Shown: piece after piece, positions 6,891 to 11,160 of the stretch
How positions within the stretch are numbered: position 1 is the first letter of the stretch
Layout: each line of letters opens with the position of its first letter
NCBI GenBank assembly: GCA_002400675.1
Contig: NVQY01000002.1
Span: 21,236-32,395 of the forward strand
DNA: 11,160 nucleotides
Origin: Paracoccaceae bacterium
GTDB lineage: Bacteria; Pseudomonadota; Alphaproteobacteria; Rhodobacterales; Rhodobacteraceae
Direction: 5' to 3'
The notes under the pieces: generated by a model
The model's database searches: none
What the model was told of the DNA's origin: nothing
The model's input: only the letters and a program-made list of their open reading frames with translations
Made by a program: the position numbers and the translations under genes

Positions 6891-8204
6891 TCAGTAAATT
6901 TCCTCATAAGCCGCGCAACGTTCGGCAATGTCCTTGTCTTTCAGCCAGTCAAGTTCGCCGCGCTTATGGGCGGTGTAAACGGCGGCAAAGTCGCCCGGAA
7001 ACCAGCCGCAGACGGTTTCGTTGATTTCAAACCGTTGCAGGGCCTCCTCCAGAGATTGCGGCAGGCGGACATATCCACGTTGTTCCAGGTCATCGCCTGA
7101 GAGAACAGAAAGGTCTTCTTGCGAGACCGCCGGCGCGGGCAAACCTTCTTCTATCCCTTGCGCGCCCGCATGCACGATTGCGGCCAGCGCCAGATAGGGG
7201 GATGCCGCCGCGTCCGCAGCGCGGTATTCAAAGTTATACTGGCGCGCGATGTTTGACGGTGCAATGGCGCTAACCGGGCAAATGCGTACAGCGGCTTCGC
7301 GATCGCGAAACCCCAGATTGTTGAATGCCGCCGACCAGCGATGCGGCGTGAGGCGCAGATAGGAAATATCCGACGGCGCCGTCAGGGCGACAATGGCGTC
7401 AAGATATTTCAGCACACCGGCGATGAACGAGGCCGTGACAGCGGACATGCCGGCCACGCCGTTTTCGTCATAAGTGGCCGGTTCGCCGCTTTCATCGAGA
7501 AAGCTCATGTGAATATGCACCCCGTTGCCCACCCCTTTGGGGTCGCGGATCGGGGTAAAAGTGACCTCTTCACCCAGTCGCTTGGCGGTCATGCGGGTGA
7601 TCTCGCGCAGGATGACGGCGCTGTCAGCCGCACGCAGGCCCTGATCGGGGCCATTGGTGACCTCGTATTGATTGGCCCCGTATTCCTTCATGAAGGTGTC
7701 GGGTGCCAACCCGCCCTGTTCAAGTGCCGCCATCAAGGTCTCGCCAAACGCACGACGATCTGTAAAACCGCTCAGCGTATAGGCCTCACCGGGCTGATCG
7801 CCGCCAGTTTTGAACTGAAACTCATGCTCAAAGGCCGAGACAAGGCTGACGCCGCCAGCCGCCTTTAGTCGTTCAAGAGCGCGTTTCAGAATGGACCGGG
7901 TGCAAAGACCCCAAGGTTTGCCGTCAAGCTCGGTGATATCGCTTAGCAGGAAATGCTCGACCGGGGTGCCGTCGCCAAAATCCAGCGCGACTCCGGTTGT
8001 ACTGTCCGGAATCAGCAACAAATCCCCAAGCGCGCCAAAGGGGCTTTCGGCAATGGCATCAAAACAGGTGATCATGACATTGGTCGGGGTCCAGCCGACA
8101 CCTTTCACCAATCGCTTTTCCAGATCAGAGGCGGGAAATGCCTTGCCCCGCACCTTGCCGGCAATGTCTGAGATTGCTGCGAACACAAGCGGAGTCTTAA
8201 TCAT
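6891..8204 (-). CDS. Glutamine-synthetase-family ligase (gamma-glutamyl ligase-like, substrate unknown)
   Basis: This cytoplasmic ATP-dependent ligase (437 residues from the ATG at 8204) has the glutamine synthetase catalytic fold. Recognisable positions, in order, are SAFEHEFQF (123-131) with metal-binding E126 and E128; KEYGANQYEVT (173-183) with E174 and E181; GVGNGVHIHMSF (224-235) with the catalytic histidine H230; R284; R307; and FEYRAADAAASPYLALAA (325-342) with E326 and R328. The loop around residues 297-310 reads LGFRDREAAVRICP where true glutamine synthetases have an NRSAsIRIP-like motif, and I see no adenylylation tyrosine motif. This places it with the GlnA-like ligases that join glutamate to amines, or an uncharacterised relative, rather than housekeeping GlnA. 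The gene overlaps the end of the regulator gene. In-frame ATGs also exist at 8210 and 8213 and a TTG at 8219; only 8204 has GAAG at proper distance (9 nt). Confidence 0.85.
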   Translation of the reverse strand: MIKTPLVFAAISDIAGKVRGKAFPASDLEKRLVKGVGWTPTNVMITCFDAIAESPFGALGDLLLIPDSTTGVALDFGDGTPVEHFLLSDITELDGKPWGLCTRSILKRALERLKAAGGVSLVSAFEHEFQFKTGGDQPGEAYTLSGFTDRRAFGETLMAALEQGGLAPDTFMKEYGANQYEVTNGPDQGLRAADSAVILREITRMTAKRLGEEVTFTPIRDPKGVGNGVHIHMSFLDESGEPATYDENGVAGMSAVTASFIAGVLKYLDAIVALTAPSDISYLRLTPHRWSAAFNNLGFRDREAAVRICPVSAIAPSNIARQYNFEYRAADAAASPYLALAAIVHAGAQGIEEGLPAPAVSQEDLSVLSGDDLEQRGYVRLPQSLEEALQRFEINETVCGWFPGDFAAVYTAHKRGELDWLKDKDIAERCAAYEEIY

Positions 8205-9048
8205 CGCCATCATCTTCAAAATTCAGCCGTACCGAATCCCAGTCTTTGATCCGTGTTTTTGTCTGATCCCAGTTTTCCTCGGCAATCCGGGTGACCAGCG
8301 CCTCGATCAGGGCCAGGGCCCCGGTATAACTGTCCCACAAGGTGCCGCTGTCGATTGGCACCGCCAGAACCTCGTTCGCCTGTTCGGAAATCGGCGAAAG
8401 CCATTTGTCCGTCATCAGAACCACTTGCACATTGCGGGCCTCAACGGCCTTTTTAGCAAGCGTCAGCAGGCTGTCCTGATAGCGACGGAAATCGACGATG
8501 AACAGCACATCACGCGCCCGCATCCGTAACAGATATTCCGGCCATACCTCGGGGTCTGACGGCACATGAAACACCTTGGCGCGAATTTGGCGCAGGTGGC
8601 GTGACAGGTGCAGGGCCAATGCGTCGCTCATCCGGCCACCGATGACATAAATGCTGCGCCGCTTGTCAGACAGCAGGTCGCAGACGTATTCGAACTGCGA
8701 CTCGGAAACGGCTTTGGTCGCGTCCGCAACCACCTTGCCCGCACGATCCAGAAAACTTTCAAGAAACGGGCCGTGGATCGGAGCGCCGACCTTTTGCAGA
8801 TCAACCGGTGATCTTTGCCCCTGTTTCAATTCACTGATCAGTTGTTGCTGAAACTCCTGAAAGCCCTGAAAGCCCAGTTTGGCAACAAAACGCGATATGG
8901 TGGGAGGCGACGTTTTTGTGGTCTTGGCCAGCGATTGGATCGGGTCAAGACCGGCAAAAGGATAATCCAGCAAAAGCGCCGTGCACAGCTTGCGCTCGGT
9001 TGAGGTCAGGTCATCCGACATTTGCTCTATGCGTTCGCGAACCTGCAT
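8197..9048 (-). CDS. RpiR-family transcriptional regulator (HTH_6 plus SIS domain)
   Basis: This 283-residue DNA-binding regulator has an N-terminal RpiR helix-turn-helix at about residues 1-77. The recognition region is SLAKTTKTSPPTISRFVAKL (39-58), followed by GFQGFQEFQ. A C-terminal SIS sugar-isomerase-like effector domain spans about 118-255, with YVIGGRMSDALALHL (134-148) as the first nucleotide- or sugar-phosphate-like loop and VLFIVDFRRYQDSLLTLAKK (181-200) as the second. The extreme C-terminus is acidic (EDDGDD). The ATG at 9048 is preferred because AAGGAG lies just upstream; an ATG at 9075 would add nine residues. The stop codon overlaps the ligase start, so regulator and ligase are cotranscribed and probably translationally coupled. 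Family members usually bind phosphosugars or related small anions. It is the likely local regulator, acting at the divergent control region next to it; that is inference. Confidence 0.9.
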   Translation of the reverse strand: MQVRERIEQMSDDLTSTERKLCTALLLDYPFAGLDPIQSLAKTTKTSPPTISRFVAKLGFQGFQEFQQQLISELKQGQRSPVDLQKVGAPIHGPFLESFLDRAGKVVADATKAVSESQFEYVCDLLSDKRRSIYVIGGRMSDALALHLSRHLRQIRAKVFHVPSDPEVWPEYLLRMRARDVLFIVDFRRYQDSLLTLAKKAVEARNVQVVLMTDKWLSPISEQANEVLAVPIDSGTLWDSYTGALALIEALVTRIAEENWDQTKTRIKDWDSVRLNFEDDGDD

Positions 9049-9213
9049 TGCCTCTCCTTCGCTGAACAGAAGCATTTTGGAAAAATTATGTCAAATTAAA
9101 AGGGTTTATTGACATTGAAAACTTTCGATCAATAACATGCAACGGTTATCGCCGTTTTGGGCGCAGGCCGATCTGATCCCGGCGGCGTCTCTTGAGCCTG
9201 TGAAAGGGTGCAT
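9049..9213. promoter_or_regulatory. Divergent control region with candidate promoter and operator repeats
   Basis: This gap separates the regulator from the plus-strand amidohydrolase operon and contains an AT-rich core (about 9075-9140). On the plus strand TTGACA (9109-9114) and TAACAT (9133-9138), 18 bp apart, form a plausible promoter for the amidohydrolase. The pentamer ATTGA occurs at 9108-9112 and 9114-9118 and as its inverted copy TCAAT at 9129-9133. GAAA and TTTC (9117-9120, 9123-9126) form a nested inverted repeat. An operator here would overlap the -35 and spacer. For the regulator itself a possible -10 (CATAAT, minus strand, 9085-9090) is visible but no good -35. RpiR binding is inferred from position only. 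Confidence 0.5.
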
Positions 9214-9984
9214 GTGACTAGTGACAGCAAGGTCCAAAATCTGCTCACTAAAAACGACCCGCCACCGGTTGAGGTTTTGAACGCGCACAGTGATCATCCG
9301 CTGGTACTGATCTGTGAACATGCCGGGCAGGCGATCCCCGAAAGGCTTGGCGGGCTGGGCATCAGCCGCGCCGATCTGAACACCCATATCGGCTGGGATA
9401 TCGGGGCCAGGGCCGTCACGCAGGCAATGGCGCACGCCCTGGGCGCGCCTGCCGTCTTCCAGAGGTACAGCCGTCTGGTGATTGACTGCAACCGCCCGCC
9501 CGACGCCAGCGACGCGATGCCCATGGTAAGCGACGGCGTGGATATTCCCGGCAACCGGGGGCTGGGGCAGAAAGGGCGCGATGCACGCAGGCAAGAGATA
9601 TTCGATCCGTTTCACCACGCCGTTGCAACCTGTTTCGCACAGCATCCGCGCCGCATGGTGCTGTCGATCCATTCGTTCACCCCGACGATGGACGGCATCA
9701 ACAGACCGTGGGATATCGGTTTTCTGTTTCGCAAGGATACCGAAACCTCGCGGCATCTGGAACGGTTTGTGCGCGAGGCACGCCCGCACCTGACCATTGG
9801 CATGAACCAGCCCTACCAGATCGACGACCGCTCGGATTGGTTTGTGCCCCGCCACGGCGAGGCGCGCGGGCTTCCTCACAGCCTGATCGAGATCCGCAAT
9901 GACCTGATCCAAAAACCTGAGGGTCACACAGAATGGGCCAATACCCTTGTTGAGGCCGCAACCCGTTATCTTGAGGACATCTGA
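9214..9984 (+). CDS. N-formylglutamate amidohydrolase-family protein
   Basis: This 256-residue cytoplasmic metal-dependent amidohydrolase belongs to the FGase family (PF05013), whose best-known member HutG cleaves N-formylglutamate in histidine degradation. Family landmarks are LVLICEHAG (30-38) with E35 and H36, HIGWDIGAR (58-66) with D62, YSRLVIDCNRP (85-95), LSIHSFTP (150-157) with H153, and LIEIRNDLI (224-232) with E226. These acidic and histidine residues are the likely zinc ligands and catalytic groups. No other hut gene is present, so histidine catabolism is not supported and the substrate may be a different N-acyl or gamma-glutamyl compound. The GTG at 9214 is chosen because AAAGGG lies 5 nt upstream; a GTG at 9208 is possible and no in-frame ATG is near. 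The downstream cysteine hydrolase starts 1 bp after this stop, so the two form an operon. Confidence 0.88.
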   Translation: MTSDSKVQNLLTKNDPPPVEVLNAHSDHPLVLICEHAGQAIPERLGGLGISRADLNTHIGWDIGARAVTQAMAHALGAPAVFQRYSRLVIDCNRPPDASDAMPMVSDGVDIPGNRGLGQKGRDARRQEIFDPFHHAVATCFAQHPRRMVLSIHSFTPTMDGINRPWDIGFLFRKDTETSRHLERFVREARPHLTIGMNQPYQIDDRSDWFVPRHGEARGLPHSLIEIRNDLIQKPEGHTEWANTLVEAATRYLEDI

Positions 9985-9985
9985 C

Positions 9986-10621
9986 ATGACCCTGACGCGA
10001 AACCTGCCCTTAATCCCTGCGCAATCTGCATTGCTGTTCATCGATGTGCAAAATTTCTCTGCGGATCGGCAGGGGGCAGAGTTCGCCGGCCTGACGGACG
10101 CGCAGTTCGAGGACAAACATGGCTGGTTGTTCAGACAACTGGAAACCGTGATCCCCAACATGCAACGCCTGCAAACGGCCTGTCGCGAGGCCGCGGTTGA
10201 GGTCATGTACACCACGATCGAGAGCCTGACACTGGACGGGCGCGACCGCAGTCTTGATTACAAAATCACCGGCTTCAACGTCGCCAAAGGATCGTGGGAT
10301 GGCAAGGTGATTGACCGTATTGCCCCTGATGGCGACGAAATTGTGCTGCCAAAATCCTCGTCATCGGTGTTTGTCTCGACCCATATCGACTATGTGTTGC
10401 GTAATCTCGGGGTCAAACAACTGGTCATCAGTGGCCTTTTGAGCGACCAATGCGTCGAAAGCGCCATCCGCGACGCCTGTGATCTGGGCTATCTGGTAAC
10501 GCAGGTAACCGATGCCTGCGCCACCGAAACTCAGGCCCGACACGACAATTCTCTGGCAACGATCAAAGGCTATTGCCGGCAGGTCACAACAGATCAGCTG
10601 ATTGCAGAGTTGGCCGGATGA
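9986..10621 (+). CDS. Isochorismatase-like cysteine hydrolase
   Basis: This 211-residue cytoplasmic hydrolase belongs to the isochorismatase/nicotinamidase superfamily, which cleaves amides, ureides or vinyl ethers. The catalytic triad is visible: D20 in ALLFIDVQN (15-23), K123 in VLPKSSSSVF (120-129) and the nucleophile C156 in LLSDQCVESAIRDA (151-164). The loop after the lysine and the VISGLLSDQC strand-turn match amidohydrolases of the ureidoacrylate/N-carbamoyl type better than true isochorismatases, but exact substrate assignment is not safe. The ATG at 9986 sits 1 bp after the preceding stop, with GAGG inside the end of the upstream gene as ribosome site, so translation is coupled. Two consecutive amide-cleaving enzymes suggest successive deacylation or decarbamoylation steps. 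A 53-bp gap follows before the convergent dehydrogenase; I see no clear terminator hairpin in it. Confidence 0.9.
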   Translation: MTLTRNLPLIPAQSALLFIDVQNFSADRQGAEFAGLTDAQFEDKHGWLFRQLETVIPNMQRLQTACREAAVEVMYTTIESLTLDGRDRSLDYKITGFNVAKGSWDGKVIDRIAPDGDEIVLPKSSSSVFVSTHIDYVLRNLGVKQLVISGLLSDQCVESAIRDACDLGYLVTQVTDACATETQARHDNSLATIKGYCRQVTTDQLIAELAG

Positions 10622-10674
10622 ACAATGTCTGATGCGGTATCGCCATGTCAGAGGTACGCGCGTTGCGGGTCATC

Positions 10675-11160
10675 TCAGGTTTCCTTGACCGGGACCGTAT
10701 AGTTTAGGACACGCCGTCCGCCATCGGGATAGATGGTTTCGCCGGTGATATAGGACGCATCATCGCTGGCGAGGAACGAAACCACCGAAGCGACCTCGGA
10801 CGGTTCACCATATCGGCCAAGCGGGGTGCGGGACAGGACGGCGTGGTGGCCCGCGTCGGAAATGAACGCGCCTTTGACCATCTCGGTCATCACCGTCCCC
10901 GGCCCGACCCCGACGACGCGGATACCATGGGGCGCAAAGGCCACCGCCGCCGTGCTGGTCACCTGATTCATGCCGCCTTTTGAAATCGCGTAGGTCGCCA
11001 CACTGGGGTTGGCCAGCCCGGAATTGATCGACGACATGTTGACGATGACACCGCCCCTGCCCTGCGCGATCATCTGGCGCGCTGCCGCCTGAGTTCCGAA
11101 AAACGCGCCCTTCAGATTTACGTTCAGCACGCGGTCATAATCTTGTTCGGTCACATCAAG
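10675..11160 (-). CDS. Short-chain dehydrogenase/reductase, C-terminal part (N-terminal end beyond the window)
   Basis: The frame is open through the right edge, so the start and the Rossmann GxxxGxG motif lie outside. The visible 161 residues hold the classical SDR elements: the helix alpha-4 asparagine in LNVNLKGAFFGTQ, the catalytic serine in NMSSINSG, the YxxxK pair in YAISKGG, and the motif VVGVGPGTVMTEM (usual PG..T form) that closes over the cofactor. The end, ASYITGETIYPDGGRR, is the usual SDR C-terminus, followed by a short polar tail. It is an NAD(P)-dependent oxidoreductase, probably acting on a hydroxyl or keto group of a sugar or acid; the substrate is unknown. It converges on the cysteine hydrolase gene and is transcribed from outside the window, so its link to this locus is uncertain. 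Confidence 0.9.
   Translation of the reverse strand, partial: LDVTEQDYDRVLNVNLKGAFFGTQAAARQMIAQGRGGVIVNMSSINSGLANPSVATYAISKGGMNQVTSTAAVAFAPHGIRVVGVGPGTVMTEMVKGAFISDAGHHAVLSRTPLGRYGEPSEVASVVSFLASDDASYITGETIYPDGGRRVLNYTVPVKET

Noticed and set aside
7341..8529. Plus-strand open frames (175 and 212 codons) opposite the ligase and regulator
   Set aside because: They mirror the codon pattern of the real genes on the other strand and show no domain; the second spans the junction of two genes.
9214..9984. Assignment as hutG of a histidine-utilisation operon
   Set aside because: No hutH, hutU, hutI or hutC gene is in the window, and the partner gene is an isochorismatase-like hydrolase.
9106..10215. 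Minus-strand open frame of 369 codons opposite the amidohydrolase and start of the cysteine hydrolase
   Set aside because: It lies antisense to two well-supported enzymes, has no recognisable domain, an unnatural composition rich in Arg, Cys and Pro, and covers the divergent promoter region. It is a by-product of third-base GC bias.
10622..10674. Terminator between the convergent cysteine hydrolase and dehydrogenase genes
   Set aside because: Only very short imperfect inverted repeats and no T-run are visible in the 53 bp.

Overview
The window looks like chromosomal DNA of an alphaproteobacterium, most probably a Rhodobacterales (Roseobacter-type) bacterium. This rests on the moderately high GC, the AGGAG-type ribosome sites, the tightly packed genes, and the gene mix: an RbsC-type ABC importer, an RpiR regulator, a glutamine-synthetase-like ligase and an N-formylglutamate-amidohydrolase-family protein. 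The taxonomic call is inference. I see no rRNA, tRNA, CRISPR, insertion sequence or phage gene.

The window falls into two divergently transcribed blocks that meet at a control region around 9049-9213. On the minus strand, reading from that region leftward, are: an RpiR-family regulator (9048-8197); a glutamine-synthetase-family ligase that overlaps its end (8204-6891); a 200-bp gap with a weak candidate promoter; an AhpD/carboxymuconolactone-decarboxylase-like protein (6689-6282); a quinone oxidoreductase (6269-5295); a fold-type IV PLP aminotransferase (5275-4418); and an ABC importer. The importer is arranged permease (4268-3300), periplasmic binding protein (3178-2165), second permease (2074 to beyond the left edge). 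The second permease is the most striking object here. Its reading frame continues without a stop into an SMP-30/strictosidine-synthase-like beta-propeller, so at least 691 residues form one permease-hydrolase fusion. No ATP-binding subunit lies in the window; it is probably just outside.

On the plus strand, an N-formylglutamate-amidohydrolase-family gene (9214-9984) and an isochorismatase-like cysteine hydrolase (9986-10621) form a two-gene operon with 1 bp between them. A short-chain dehydrogenase converges on it and runs off the right edge.

Together this reads as an uptake and catabolism locus for a small nitrogen-containing or lactone/sugar-like compound. The importer brings the solute in, the fused propeller may act on it at the inner face of the membrane, and the ligase, aminotransferase, oxidoreductases and amide hydrolases could conjugate, transaminate, reduce and hydrolyse intermediates, with the RpiR protein as the likely local regulator. 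The substrate cannot be named from the sequence.
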